64,000 bases of DNA from JBPOFM01 sp051252455 (GCA_051252455.1 JBPOFM010000001.1:248001-312000); one strand, 5' to 3'; counted from the stretch's first letter, positions 45,445 through 55,563 are shown. Made by a program: numbers and translations. The notes: generated from the sequence alone by a model not told the origin.

Positions 45445-48405
45445 ATGAAATCAGTTTTTTATTTATTTTTTGCCTTTTTTTTTATTATTGGATGTAATAA
45501 CAAGCCAAAAACGGTATCCGCCAAAAAAGACAAATCACTTATTTCCTATGTGAATCCTTTCATTGGTACTGGTGGACATGGACACACCTATCCTGGTGCG
45601 ACGATGCCTTTTGCAATGATGCAATTAAGTCCCGACACACGATTGAATGGATGGGATGGGTGCTCTGGATATCACTATTCTGATAAGCACATTTATGGGT
45701 TTTCACACACTCATTTGAGTGGAACAGGCGTCAGTGATTATGGTGACATTTTGTTGATGCCAACAACCAGTATTCAGTTCAACAATGGAAGTGACGGAAC
45801 AAGAGGGTACCGATCCAAATTCTCTCATGATAACGAGGTTGCCGAACCCGGTTTTTATAAGGTAAAATTAGACGATACAGGAATTGATGTGGAATTAACA
45901 GTGTCCACAAGAAGTGGCATCCATAAATACCAATATCCAACCGCTCAAAACCAAATGCTAATGCTTGATTTGTTGCATCGCGATGAACTATTGAGTGGCA
46001 GCATCAAACGAATTTCCGATACCGAATTGTCCGGACATCGCCATTCGGCAGCTTGGGCAAAACAACAGAAACTGTATTATTATATCAAATTTTCCCACCC
46101 TATTAGCGTGGATCTGGGCGCTTCAAAAAGTCAGTATAAAAACAAAAAAGCAGCTTTTCAATTTGATAATCCTAAAAATGAACCTGTTTATATAAAAATC
46201 GGTATCAGTCCTGTCGATGAAGATGGCGCCAAGAATAATTTGGAATCTGAAATTGGCAATAAAAGTTTTGACCAAATCAAAGAAGAAGCACAGGCAGTTT
46301 GGGAAAAACAACTCGAAAAAATTGTCGTTGAAGGAAAGAACAAGGATTACAAGACTAATTTTTACACTGCATTATATCATACGATGATAGCTCCAAACAT
46401 CTACCAAGATGTTGATGGACGCTATCGAGGGATGGATTTAAAAGTCCACGAAACCAAGAAATTTGATTATTACACCGTCTTTTCACTTTGGGATACGTAT
46501 CGAGCAGCACATCCTTTATACACCATTCTCGAACAAGAACGCACCAATGATTTCATCAACACCTTTGTTTCAAAATATGAGGAAGGCGGTATTTTGCCAA
46601 TTTGGGATTTAAGTGGAAATTATACAGGTTGTATGATTGGTTATCACGCTGTTCCTGTGATTGCTGACGCTTATTTGAAAGGCATTCGTGGTTATGATGC
46701 CGAAAAAGCATTTGAAGCCATGAAATTTTCTGCCACAAGGAATTGGTTAGGATTGAAATCATACAAAGAATTCGGTTTTATTCCAGTGGAAGAAGAAAGT
46801 GAATCCGTTTCAAAAACTTTGGAATATGCTTATGATGATTGGACCATCGCAAAAATGGCAAGAGAAATGGGGAAAGATGATGATGAGGAAGCATTCATGA
46901 GACGAGCTCAATATTATAAAAACGTTTATGACCCAGAAACAAAATTTATGAGAGGCCGCTTTAGAAATACGTGGTTTGCACCTTTCGATCCATATGAAGT
47001 CAATTTCAATTATACCGAAGCGAATGCATGGCAATACAGTTTTTATGTACCACAGGATATTTCTGGTTTTATGGAGTTATTAGGCGGAAAGGATTCGTTG
47101 GATTTGCAATTGGACACTTTATTTTCGGCAAAATCAAAAACTTCAGGGCGTGACCAAGCAGATATTACAGGTTTGATTGGCCAATATGCTCATGGCAATG
47201 AGCCAAGCCATCATATGGCGTATCTCTATAATTTCGTAAATAAACCATATAAAACGCAGGAAAAAGTCCATGAAATTTTGACCAAACTTTATAAAAATGC
47301 ACCTGATGGGATTTCTGGTAATGAAGATTGTGGTCAGATGAGCGCTTGGTATGTGTTCAGTGCCATGGGATTTTATCCCGTGACTCCAGGTTCTAATCAA
47401 TATATTATCGGGACTCCTTTGTTTGATAAAGCGACCATTAATTTAGAAAACAAGGAAAAATTCCACATTAAAGCGTATAATCTTTCCGATCAAAACAAAT
47501 ACATCGAGCGTGCGAAATTGAACGGCAGAACTTTAGATGAATCCTATATCGAACATGAAGATATCGTTGAAGGCGGGACGCTCGAATTATGGATGACCAA
47601 CCAACCAAGCGAATGGGGAACAACCGAAGGTGATGAACCGATCACAGAAATTGACGAATACAAAATCGTTGCTGCACCATTCATTAAAAAAGGCGATGTG
47701 GCTTTTAAGGGCGAAACTGAAGTTAGTTTGGCTAACGTCGATTCTACAGCAACCATTTTTTATACCTTAAATGACTCTACATTCTTGATATATGACAAAC
47801 CTTTCAAATTGACAGAACCAGCAGCATTAAAAGTTTATTCAGAAAAAGACAAAGAAAAAAGCGCTACTGTTTCAACAGCCTTTTATAAAATCGACCCAAA
47901 TGTATCGTTGGTCTTAAAAACGGAGTATGCCAATCAATATAATGGTGGTGGACAAAACGCCTTGATTGACGGCATTAAAGGCACCAAGGATTTTAGAACA
48001 GGCTCATGGCAAGGATATCAGGATAAGGATGTTGTGGCAATCGTAAATTTAGGAACTGAAAAAATTGCTTCAAGTGTAAATGTCAATTTTTTACAAGATC
48101 AACGTTCTTGGATATTTTATCCGACAGAAGTATTGTGTTATACCTCAACTGACAATCAGAATTACCAATTGGTTGCGAACCACAAAATTGAAGCCTCAAA
48201 ACCATCCGAGGAAACTATAATAAAATCTATACAGTTCGATTTAAAAAGCAAAAATGTGCAATATGTAAAAATTGTTGCAAAGAAACTGGGCAAATTACCA
48301 AAGTGGCATTTGGGTTATCCGCACGATGGAAGAAGTTGGATATTTGTGGATGAAATTAGCGTTGAGTCGCAGTCGCAGTCGCAGTCGCAGTCGCAGTCGC
48401 AGTAA
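45445..48405 (+). CDS. GH92 alpha-mannosidase lipoprotein
   Basis: The 986-residue protein has a lipoprotein signal peptide with lipobox FIIGC (Cys17). The GH92 catalytic module spans about 30-740, with YVNPFIGTGGHGHTYPGA, the GWDGCSGYHY and HTHLSGTG segments, YAHGNEPSHHMAYLYN and GNEDCGQMSAWYVFSAMGFY. GH92 enzymes are calcium-dependent exo-alpha-mannosidases acting on N-glycans or mannans. A CHB_HEX-like beta domain (about 755-815) and an F5/8-type carbohydrate-binding-like domain (about 830-970) follow. The C-terminus is a (Ser-Gln)6 tail encoded by a hexanucleotide repeat. Confidence 0.95.
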   Translation: MKSVFYLFFAFFFIIGCNNKPKTVSAKKDKSLISYVNPFIGTGGHGHTYPGATMPFAMMQLSPDTRLNGWDGCSGYHYSDKHIYGFSHTHLSGTGVSDYGDILLMPTTSIQFNNGSDGTRGYRSKFSHDNEVAEPGFYKVKLDDTGIDVELTVSTRSGIHKYQYPTAQNQMLMLDLLHRDELLSGSIKRISDTELSGHRHSAAWAKQQKLYYYIKFSHPISVDLGASKSQYKNKKAAFQFDNPKNEPVYIKIGISPVDEDGAKNNLESEIGNKSFDQIKEEAQAVWEKQLEKIVVEGKNKDYKTNFYTALYHTMIAPNIYQDVDGRYRGMDLKVHETKKFDYYTVFSLWDTYRAAHPLYTILEQERTNDFINTFVSKYEEGGILPIWDLSGNYTGCMIGYHAVPVIADAYLKGIRGYDAEKAFEAMKFSATRNWLGLKSYKEFGFIPVEEESESVSKTLEYAYDDWTIAKMAREMGKDDDEEAFMRRAQYYKNVYDPETKFMRGRFRNTWFAPFDPYEVNFNYTEANAWQYSFYVPQDISGFMELLGGKDSLDLQLDTLFSAKSKTSGRDQADITGLIGQYAHGNEPSHHMAYLYNFVNKPYKTQEKVHEILTKLYKNAPDGISGNEDCGQMSAWYVFSAMGFYPVTPGSNQYIIGTPLFDKATINLENKEKFHIKAYNLSDQNKYIERAKLNGRTLDESYIEHEDIVEGGTLELWMTNQPSEWGTTEGDEPITEIDEYKIVAAPFIKKGDVAFKGETEVSLANVDSTATIFYTLNDSTFLIYDKPFKLTEPAALKVYSEKDKEKSATVSTAFYKIDPNVSLVLKTEYANQYNGGGQNALIDGIKGTKDFRTGSWQGYQDKDVVAIVNLGTEKIASSVNVNFLQDQRSWIFYPTEVLCYTSTDNQNYQLVANHKIEASKPSEETIIKSIQFDLKSKNVQYVKIVAKKLGKLPKWHLGYPHDGRSWIFVDEISVESQSQSQSQSQSQ
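48367..48402 (+). repeat. Six tandem copies of TCGCAG at the 3' end of the GH92 gene
   Basis: Six perfect in-frame copies of a 6-base unit encode a (Ser-Gln)6 C-terminal tail, ended by TAA at 48403. Because the unit is six bases, copy-number change would alter tail length without shifting the frame. Confidence 0.95.
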
Positions 48406-48473
48406 AACATAAAAAATTCGTGTATTCATGGTAAAACTTTTAACATTTAATATTTAACCTCTAACCTCTTACA

Positions 48474-49793
48474 ATGACCCAACAAAAATCCTATCGCTCC
48501 TCCTTTATTTTATTGACCACCTTATTTTTCCTCTGGGGATTTATAACGGTTTTAGTCGATTCTTTAATTCCAAGACTTCGCGAATTATTTACACTCTCGT
48601 ACTTTCAAGCCGGACTGGTGCAATTTGCATTTTTCGGAGCTTACTTCGCATTCTCGATACCTGCGAGTTATATACTTTCAAAAATTGGCTACAAAAAAGG
48701 AATTATCCTTGGATTGGGTACGATGGCATTGGGTTGTTTGCTGTTCTATCCGGCGGCTTCCTATCGTGTGTTTGGTGTTTTTATGTTGGCCTATTTCATC
48801 TTGGCTGGAGGTATGACTATTTTGCAAGTGGCCGCAAATCCTTATGTGGCCGTTTTGGGACCTGAAGAAAGCGCGTCAAGTCGATTGAATTTATCACAAG
48901 CCTTTAATTCTCTTGGAACCGCCATTGCTCCAGCTGTTGGGGCTTTATTCATTTTAAGTGATAAGATTAAAACAGAAATTGAAATTAATACACTCGTTGG
49001 AGTTGCCAAAGAAAATTATTTAGCCTCTGAAGCTGCAGCCGTTCAAAAACCATTTATAGGCTTGGCACTATTCATCTTTATCATTGCCGGCATATTCTTC
49101 TTTGCAAAACTTCCTAAAATCATCAATGAACAAACCGTCGGAACTTATAGTGACGCCTTTAAAAATAAAAATTTGATGCTGGGTGTTTTGGGCATCTTTG
49201 TCTATGTTGGCGCTGAAGTCGCAATCGGAAGTTTTTTGGTGAATTATTTTATGGATATGAATTTGGTACCCTTGATACGCGAAAGTCCAACCATGATGAG
49301 TATCGCCAACACGGTTGCTAAAGCCTTCAATAAATCTTTAGATGGGGCTGATGATAAGGCCTTATTAGGAATCTTTGTCATCTTCTATTGGTCAGGAGCC
49401 ATGATAGGACGTTTTGTAGGATCCTATCTCACCAGAATTATCAAACCAGGGAAAGTTCTGGCGCTGTTTTCATCCTTTGCAGTGGTTCTTATCCTGATTT
49501 CAATGAATACAGATGGTTATGTTGCGATGTGGAGCATTTTAGCAGTTGGTTTATTCAACTCGATAATGTTCCCGACTATTTTCACTTTGGCGCTTGATGG
49601 GTTGGGCGAATTGAAACCAAAAGCATCTGGCTTATTGTGTACTGCTATTTTTGGTGGAGCCATTATTTCTCCGATCTACGGATTACTGACTGACAACATT
49701 GGATTTAAATTGGCATTCATCTTTATTATTTTATGCTATGCTTATATTTTGTGGTTCGGTTATCGAAATTCTAAAAAAGCTGTAATCTTATGA
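48474..49793 (+). CDS. Sugar MFS transporter (FucP family)
   Basis: The 439-residue protein has twelve predicted membrane helices and the FucP-type pattern FFLWGFITVLVDSLIPRLRE and GGMTILQVAANPYVAVLGPEESASSRLNLSQAFNSLGT (read in pieces). These symporters carry fucose, glucose/galactose, GlcNAc or mannose-type sugars. The neighbours suggest mannose or GlcNAc-containing products of N-glycans. It overlaps the next gene by four bases (ATGA). Confidence 0.9.
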   Translation: MTQQKSYRSSFILLTTLFFLWGFITVLVDSLIPRLRELFTLSYFQAGLVQFAFFGAYFAFSIPASYILSKIGYKKGIILGLGTMALGCLLFYPAASYRVFGVFMLAYFILAGGMTILQVAANPYVAVLGPEESASSRLNLSQAFNSLGTAIAPAVGALFILSDKIKTEIEINTLVGVAKENYLASEAAAVQKPFIGLALFIFIIAGIFFFAKLPKIINEQTVGTYSDAFKNKNLMLGVLGIFVYVGAEVAIGSFLVNYFMDMNLVPLIRESPTMMSIANTVAKAFNKSLDGADDKALLGIFVIFYWSGAMIGRFVGSYLTRIIKPGKVLALFSSFAVVLILISMNTDGYVAMWSILAVGLFNSIMFPTIFTLALDGLGELKPKASGLLCTAIFGGAIISPIYGLLTDNIGFKLAFIFIILCYAYILWFGYRNSKKAVIL

Positions 49794-50800
49794 AACGGAG
49801 AAATTTTCTCAAAAGCACTTCACTCACAGGTATTGGGGTTGTTGTAGGAAGCACACTTCTAAATTGTGATGAAAAAAATTCAAAAATATCTTCTAAAGAT
49901 ACTCCAATCGTTTCATCTCAAGTCGGCACGCTTCCATTAGTCATTGCCACTTGGGATGTGAAAGCTTCTACCGAAAAAGCCTGGGAAATTCTACAATCTG
50001 GAGGCAATGCATTAGATGCGGTAGAACAAGGTTGCCGTGTTGAAGAAGCCAATGAAAAAGGCCAGTCCGTAGGAAAAGGCGGTTTGCCAGATAGAGATGG
50101 AAATGTGACGCTCGATGCCTGCATTATGGATAAAAACGGAAATTGTGGCTCTGTGGTGTATCTTCAAAATATCACGCATGCCGTTTCTGTTGCCAGAAAA
50201 GTGATGGAGGATACCCCTCACGTGATGCTTGCTGGCGAAGGTGCCAAACAATTTGCAATTTCTAAAGGATTTGAACCTGAAGATTTATTAACCGATGCTT
50301 CAAAAAAAGCTTGGGAGGAATGGAAAGTAACTTCACAATACAAACCTATCATCAATATTGAAAATCACGATACTATCGGCATGTTAGCGATTGATAAAAA
50401 TGGCGATCTTTCCGGAGCCTGCACGACAAGTGGACTGGCATACAAAATGGGAGGACGCGTTGGTGATTCGCCAATTATTGGTTCCGGATTATTTGTTGAC
50501 AATGAAATTGGCGCTTGCGTCGCCACAGGATTGGGCGAAGAAGTTGTTAAAACCGTCGGCAGCTTTTTAGTAGTGGAATTGATGCGTCAAGGAAAAACGC
50601 CTCAAGAAGCTTGTGAAGCGGCCATTAGCAGAATTGTAAACAAACCAAACAGCGATTTTAAAAACTTTCAAGTAGGTTACATCGCAGTAAATAAGCAAGG
50701 AGAAACTGGCAGCTATGCCATTCATCAAGGATTTAGCATGACGAAGTTTAAAGATGGGAAGAATGAGCAGTATCAGTCTGATTTTTTTAATAAAGGGTAA
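49790..50800 (+). CDS. N4-(beta-N-acetylglucosaminyl)-L-asparaginase
   Basis: The 336-residue protein matches glycosylasparaginase, the N-terminal-nucleophile amidase that cuts the GlcNAc-Asn bond of N-glycopeptides. The autocleavage and catalytic site is NHDTIGM with nucleophile Thr195, and the substrate-binding segments WDVKAS, RVGDSPIIG and GACTTSG agree with the characterised flavobacterial enzyme. The N-terminus has a twin-arginine motif RRNFLKS and a lipobox-like LLNC (Cys26), so it is probably exported folded by the Tat pathway and lipid-anchored. It overlaps the MFS gene. Confidence 0.94.
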   Translation: MKRRNFLKSTSLTGIGVVVGSTLLNCDEKNSKISSKDTPIVSSQVGTLPLVIATWDVKASTEKAWEILQSGGNALDAVEQGCRVEEANEKGQSVGKGGLPDRDGNVTLDACIMDKNGNCGSVVYLQNITHAVSVARKVMEDTPHVMLAGEGAKQFAISKGFEPEDLLTDASKKAWEEWKVTSQYKPIINIENHDTIGMLAIDKNGDLSGACTTSGLAYKMGGRVGDSPIIGSGLFVDNEIGACVATGLGEEVVKTVGSFLVVELMRQGKTPQEACEAAISRIVNKPNSDFKNFQVGYIAVNKQGETGSYAIHQGFSMTKFKDGKNEQYQSDFFNKG

Positions 50801-50824
50801 TATACTAGAAACTGAACTTTAGTT

Positions 50825-52237
50825 TTAGAACCACTTCAAAGTCAAATCAATCAACTTTTGTTTAAAACCAGTATAAGGTGGGGTCAATAAGTCCGTAGCT
50901 CCTATGGTATGCTGTTTCACAAGTGAACGTCTATTGGAAAATTCTTCAAGCCCAAAAAATCCGTGTGATTTTCCGATACCACTATTATTGCTACCTCCAA
51001 AAGGCAGATTGGGATTCAAAAATTGAAGCAGATTGTGATTGATGCACCCTGTTCCTGCTCTGGTATTGTTCATGATAAAATCGATGTTCTTTTTACTCTT
51101 ACTATATATATAGAGTGCCAATGGCTTTTCTTTTGAATTGATATAGTCCACAGCTTCTTCAATTTTCGAGTAGGTTTTCACTGGAAGAATGGGTCCAAAG
51201 ATTTCATTTTGCATTAATTTTGAATCCTCTGGGACATCAAAAACCAAAGTTGGCTCGATATAGTTATCATGAGAATTAGAGTTTCCTCCAACAGCAATCA
51301 TTGTCTCATTTGTTTTGGCTTCTTCCAAATATGATGTCAAGCGTTCAAAATGTTTTTTGTTGACAATACGACAATAGGATTTAGAGTCTTCTGCACTTTC
51401 AGTGTAAAACGCATTTAAGTTCTCTTTAAACAATTTCGTAAATTCCTCTTTCAAATTATCTTTTAAAAACACATAATCTGGTGCGATACATGTCTGTCCT
51501 GAATTGGTAAACTTTCCAAAGATGATTTTCTTGACCGCTTTTTCAAGATTTGCAGAGTCGTCGATAATGGTTGGGGATTTTCCTCCGAGTTCCAGTGTAA
51601 CAGATGTCAAATGTTTGCTCGCTGCTTTCATCACAATTTTCCCAACTTGTGGCGAACCTGTAAAAAAGATATGGTTGAAAGGTAGTTTCAATAATTCTTC
51701 CGAAACCTCAACTTCACCTTCAACCAATGCGATTTCGTCTTCACTAAACAAATCTTTCACAATCTTTGACATCAGCTTTGAAGCATTTGGTGTCATTTCC
51801 GACGGTTTTATAATCACAGTGTTTCCTGCCGCGATGGCTGAAACCAATGGCACAAATGTAAGATTGAATGGGAAGTTCCAAGGTGAGATGATTAAGCACA
51901 CACCTTTTGGCTCATACTTTATATAAGAGGATGCTCCTAATAATGCCAAAGGTGTATCAACTTTCTGAAGTTTCATCCAAGATTTTAATCTCCTTCGAGT
52001 GTATTTAATTTCGCTCAAGACGGGATAGATTTCAGTTAAATCAGTTTCTAAATATGGTTTTTTAAATTCGTCAAACATCGCTTTTCGGATGTCTTCCTTA
52101 TATGTAACCTCTAAAGCCTTATTTAACGCGTCTAGTTTTTTAATGCGCTCTTTATAAGTAGTATTACCGATTTTATACTGGTTTGCATTTTGTCGATTGA
52201 ACAGGTTATTGAACTTGTTATCCTCATATCTTGTCAT
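50825..52237 (-). CDS. Aldehyde dehydrogenase (fatty aldehyde dehydrogenase type)
   Basis: The 470-residue enzyme oxidises an aldehyde with NAD(P). Motifs present are ISPWNFPFNL, IIKPSE, FTGSPQVGK, the general-base LELGGKSP and the catalytic-cysteine segment SGQTCIAPDY. The length and the C-terminal hydrophobic end (KLIDLTLKWF) resemble the class 3/YwdH group acting on medium- or long-chain aldehydes. It stands alone on the minus strand with its stop 24 bases from the convergent glycosylasparaginase gene. Confidence 0.93.
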   Translation of the reverse strand: MTRYEDNKFNNLFNRQNANQYKIGNTTYKERIKKLDALNKALEVTYKEDIRKAMFDEFKKPYLETDLTEIYPVLSEIKYTRRRLKSWMKLQKVDTPLALLGASSYIKYEPKGVCLIISPWNFPFNLTFVPLVSAIAAGNTVIIKPSEMTPNASKLMSKIVKDLFSEDEIALVEGEVEVSEELLKLPFNHIFFTGSPQVGKIVMKAASKHLTSVTLELGGKSPTIIDDSANLEKAVKKIIFGKFTNSGQTCIAPDYVFLKDNLKEEFTKLFKENLNAFYTESAEDSKSYCRIVNKKHFERLTSYLEEAKTNETMIAVGGNSNSHDNYIEPTLVFDVPEDSKLMQNEIFGPILPVKTYSKIEEAVDYINSKEKPLALYIYSKSKKNIDFIMNNTRAGTGCINHNLLQFLNPNLPFGGSNNSGIGKSHGFFGLEEFSNRRSLVKQHTIGATDLLTPPYTGFKQKLIDLTLKWF

Positions 52238-52409
52238 TGGTCGCGAACGTGTTTACTGGGCTTCAAGCCGTGTTTGTGTATTTCGTCGATGTTTTTTGTG
52301 CCGGAATTCATCTTAACCGTTTATCGATGTTATATATCTAAAATATTCTCTAACGCCTTAAATCTGTTGTTTCTTTGACATGTAATAAAAATCAAAACCC
52401 CAAGTTATC

Positions 52410-52679
52410 ATGAAAAAAGTTTTAATCCTTATCGCCCTGATCACTTTACCAGTATTAACTTTTGGTCAAGCTACTTCTAACGATACCGTAAAACAAAATG
52501 ATACAATTACTGTTGAAAATGTTTCTACTCACACCGATTCAGTAAACTTAACGGCTTTAAGCACTTCAGCAAAAGCTCAAGTGAATGATTTAAATTACAA
52601 AAAAAGCATTGAACTTATCAGCATCAAAGCTTACAGAAAAAGTCTTCAAATAAAAGTTAAGGAGATTAAAACCTGTTAA
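52410..52679 (+). CDS. Small secreted protein of unknown function
   Basis: An 89-residue protein with a clear signal peptide (MKKVLILIALITLPVLTFGQ), a Thr/Asn/Asp-rich middle and a Lys-rich, helical C-terminus ending in cysteine. I recognise no family. It is a single gene between divergent aldehyde dehydrogenase and a strong terminator. Confidence 0.7.
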   Translation: MKKVLILIALITLPVLTFGQATSNDTVKQNDTITVENVSTHTDSVNLTALSTSAKAQVNDLNYKKSIELISIKAYRKSLQIKVKEIKTC

Positions 52680-52722
52680 TCAAACATGAATTAAGACGCT
52701 ATTAATCAATATTTTACTTGAG

Positions 52723-52757
52723 GGCGATTTTCAAAAATATGAGAATCGCCTTTTTTA
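52723..52757 (+). terminator. Intrinsic terminator after the small secreted protein gene
   Basis: A 10-bp stem with one G-U pair (52723-52732 with 52741-52750) is followed by TTTTTTATTT. It lies about 45 bases after the stop codon and just before the convergent cphA stop. Confidence 0.8.
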
Positions 52758-52758
52758 T

Positions 52759-55416
52759 TTACTTATTTGGAATATCATCAGTTGTAAATTCATATAACAT
52801 ATTTGCTTCCTCTTCTTTTAGCTTTTGAACCAATTCTAAAGCATCCGGAACTACATCACTACAGATAACAATCAATGAGCCTTTCTTTGCATTTTTTATG
52901 GCGAAGGTCGCAGCCTCACTCTCATTTGGGATGATCGTCGTTTTCTTGTTAGGGTCTTTCATCTTGATGCCATCGTCGAGCATCTGGATCAATTCTGTTT
53001 CTGTTTTCCCTCTCAAATTTTTATCCTGACGGATAATGATTTCGTCAAACATTTCCGCTGAAATGCTTCCTATTTCATTGGTATCTTCCTCACGTCTATC
53101 TCCTACACCTGCAATGATTCCAATTTTCTCAGTGGCATCAATGTTTTCAATGAATTTTTGCAGAGCTCTCATACCTGCTGGATTGTGAGCATAATCCAAT
53201 AGGACCTGGAAGTCCTTAAATTGAAATAAATTTAATCGCCCTGGTGTTTGTGCTGGTGAAGGAATAAAGGTTTCCAAACCGATTTTGATTTCGTCAATCG
53301 TAAAACCTTTCACATAGGATGCAATGACTGCAGGTAAAACATTCTGAATCATGAAGGTCGCTCTACCTCCATATGTCAACGGCACATTGACCGCTTTGAT
53401 GACTCGTAATTTCCACTCACCACGACAAATCGTAATATATCCATTTTCGTATACAGCGGAAATTCCTCCCAGTTTTTGCATTGCTTTGATGCGTGGATTG
53501 TTTTCATCCATTGAAAACAGAGCAACATTACAATTGACACTACGTCGCATTTCATATACCAAATCATCATCAGCGTTTAAAATCGCGTAACCATCAGGCG
53601 CGACCGTTTCTGGAATAACACCTTTTACTTTTGCTAATTGTTCTATTGTATGGATTCCTTTTAATCCTAAATGATCAGCGGCAACATTCGTCACAATTCC
53701 AATATCGCATTTGTGGAATCCAAGTCCAGCACGCAACAATCCACCACGAGCGCATTCTAAAACTGCGAAGTCGACAGTTGGGTCTTTTAAAACAAATTCA
53801 GCACTGGTCGGACCAGTACAATCTCCTTTCATCAAAAGTCTATTTTGAATATAAACACCATCACTCGTTGTGTAGCCGACCTTATAACCTTTCAGTTTTG
53901 CTAAATGTGCAATTAACCGAGTTGTAGTCGTTTTTCCATTCGTACCCGTAACAGCGATAATCGGAATCTTACTAGTTGCTCCGTGCGGAAATAATTTATC
54001 AATAACATGTGCGGCAACATTACGTGGCAATCCACCTGTTGGCGCTAAGTGCATTCTAAAACCTGGGCCAGCATTGACTTCAAGGACTGCGCCTCCTGTT
54101 TCTTCAAGTGGTTTACTAATATCTGTTGTCATTACATCAATCCCACAAATATCCAAATCGATGATTTTTGAGATACGCTCTGCCATAAATACATTTGCTG
54201 GATGCACAATATCTGTAACATCCTCAGCTGTTCCACCTGTGCTTAAGTTTGCAGTATCTTTTAAAAGTAATCGTTTGTCTTTTTCAAGTACGGAATCTAA
54301 AGAATAACCATTTGCTTTAATGATACTTTGAGTTAGATCGTTGGTGGTAATTTGTGTCAATACATTTTCATGACCATAACCTCTCCGCGGATCTTCATTG
54401 ACCTTATCTATCAATTGTTGAATACTTGATTGACCATCGCCAATAACATGTGCTGGCGTGCGCACTGCCGCGGCGACCAATTTATTATTGATGACCAAAA
54501 GGCGATAATCGTCACCGGTTATATATTTTTCAACGATGATGGCACCACTTTTCGAGCTCTCCTTTGCGCTATTATAAGCAACTAAAGCATCATCATAATT
54601 TTTAATGTTAACAGTGATTCCTCGTCCATGATTGCCATCTACCGGTTTTACAACCAACGGAAAGCCAACATAGCGACAGGCTTCTTCAAGACTTTCTTCT
54701 TTTCGTATGATATCACCTCTTGGGGTTTGCACTTCTGCTTGCTCTAATAAAAATTTAGTATCCTCTTTATCGCAGGCTAATTCCACACCGATACTACTTG
54801 TTTCGCTCGTAACCGTTGCTTGGATTCGTTTCTGGTTGGCTCCATAACCCAATTGGCACAATGAATATTTATTTAAGCGTATCCAAGGAATTCCACGTGC
54901 TGCAGCTTCCTCAACAATAGAACCAGTACTTGGGCCTAATCGTTCTGCTTCGCGCAATTCACGCATTTTCTGAATGTCATCAGTTAAACCATAATCCTTA
55001 CCATCAATCAAAGCTTTACAAATATCCACTGCAATCTTTGCTGCATAACGCCCAACAGATTCTTCCATATAGGCAAATACAACATTATAAACACCATCCT
55101 CACCATAACCACGAGTACGACCAAAGCCAACGTCCATTCCTGCTAGTGTCTGAACTTCCAAGGCGATGTGTTCAATAATATGTCCCATCCAAGTACCTTC
55201 TTCAACACGTTGAAAAAAACCACCAGCCTCACCTACAGAACAACGATGTTCATACATTGAAGGAAACATGGCTTCTAAACGGTCTTTAAATCCTTCAATT
55301 TTATCAGATGGTCGTTCTTCCATTTCTTCAAGGTCGAGTACCATGACTATCAGCTTATGTCTTCTTACGGACCAATAATTTGGACCTCTCATGGCATTAA
55401 TCTCGCGTATTCTCAT
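52759..55416 (-). CDS. cphA: Cyanophycin synthetase
   Basis: The 885-residue protein has the three-part CphA layout: an N-terminal domain beginning MRIREINAMRGPNYW, an ATP-grasp domain (about 215-480, with VVKPVDGNHGRGI) and a Mur-ligase-like domain (about 490-885, with the P-loop TGTNGKTTTT). It makes a branched aspartate-arginine polymer or a related dipeptide polymer used as a nitrogen store. The usual cyanophycinase and isoaspartyl dipeptidase partners are not adjacent in this window. The gene is preceded by a 250-base gap. Confidence 0.95.
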   Translation of the reverse strand: MRIREINAMRGPNYWSVRRHKLIVMVLDLEEMEERPSDKIEGFKDRLEAMFPSMYEHRCSVGEAGGFFQRVEEGTWMGHIIEHIALEVQTLAGMDVGFGRTRGYGEDGVYNVVFAYMEESVGRYAAKIAVDICKALIDGKDYGLTDDIQKMRELREAERLGPSTGSIVEEAAARGIPWIRLNKYSLCQLGYGANQKRIQATVTSETSSIGVELACDKEDTKFLLEQAEVQTPRGDIIRKEESLEEACRYVGFPLVVKPVDGNHGRGITVNIKNYDDALVAYNSAKESSKSGAIIVEKYITGDDYRLLVINNKLVAAAVRTPAHVIGDGQSSIQQLIDKVNEDPRRGYGHENVLTQITTNDLTQSIIKANGYSLDSVLEKDKRLLLKDTANLSTGGTAEDVTDIVHPANVFMAERISKIIDLDICGIDVMTTDISKPLEETGGAVLEVNAGPGFRMHLAPTGGLPRNVAAHVIDKLFPHGATSKIPIIAVTGTNGKTTTTRLIAHLAKLKGYKVGYTTSDGVYIQNRLLMKGDCTGPTSAEFVLKDPTVDFAVLECARGGLLRAGLGFHKCDIGIVTNVAADHLGLKGIHTIEQLAKVKGVIPETVAPDGYAILNADDDLVYEMRRSVNCNVALFSMDENNPRIKAMQKLGGISAVYENGYITICRGEWKLRVIKAVNVPLTYGGRATFMIQNVLPAVIASYVKGFTIDEIKIGLETFIPSPAQTPGRLNLFQFKDFQVLLDYAHNPAGMRALQKFIENIDATEKIGIIAGVGDRREEDTNEIGSISAEMFDEIIIRQDKNLRGKTETELIQMLDDGIKMKDPNKKTTIIPNESEAATFAIKNAKKGSLIVICSDVVPDALELVQKLKEEEANMLYEFTTDDIPNK

Positions 55417-55511
55417 AAAATGAATGGATTATATTAATTTAATTATGTCTTCTCGTAAATATACTGAAATGTTTTTTATGGAAACAAATGTCTCTACGGA
55501 TTTGTAGAAGA

Positions 55512-55563
55512 TAAAAAAAACACTACCCTAAATGCCATTATCAACATTTAAGGCAGTGGTTTC
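55512..55563 (-). terminator. Terminator after the AsmA-family gene
   Basis: On the minus strand an imperfect 16-17-bp stem (about 55545-55562 with 55519-55534), with wobble pairs and one bulge, is followed by eight Ts. It lies about 107 bases after the AsmA stop codon and upstream of cphA. Confidence 0.7.

Noticed and set aside
52371..52378. Promoter of the small secreted protein gene (TTTCTTTG)
   Set aside because: It misses the conserved TA of TAnnTTTG and has no -33 box at a proper distance.
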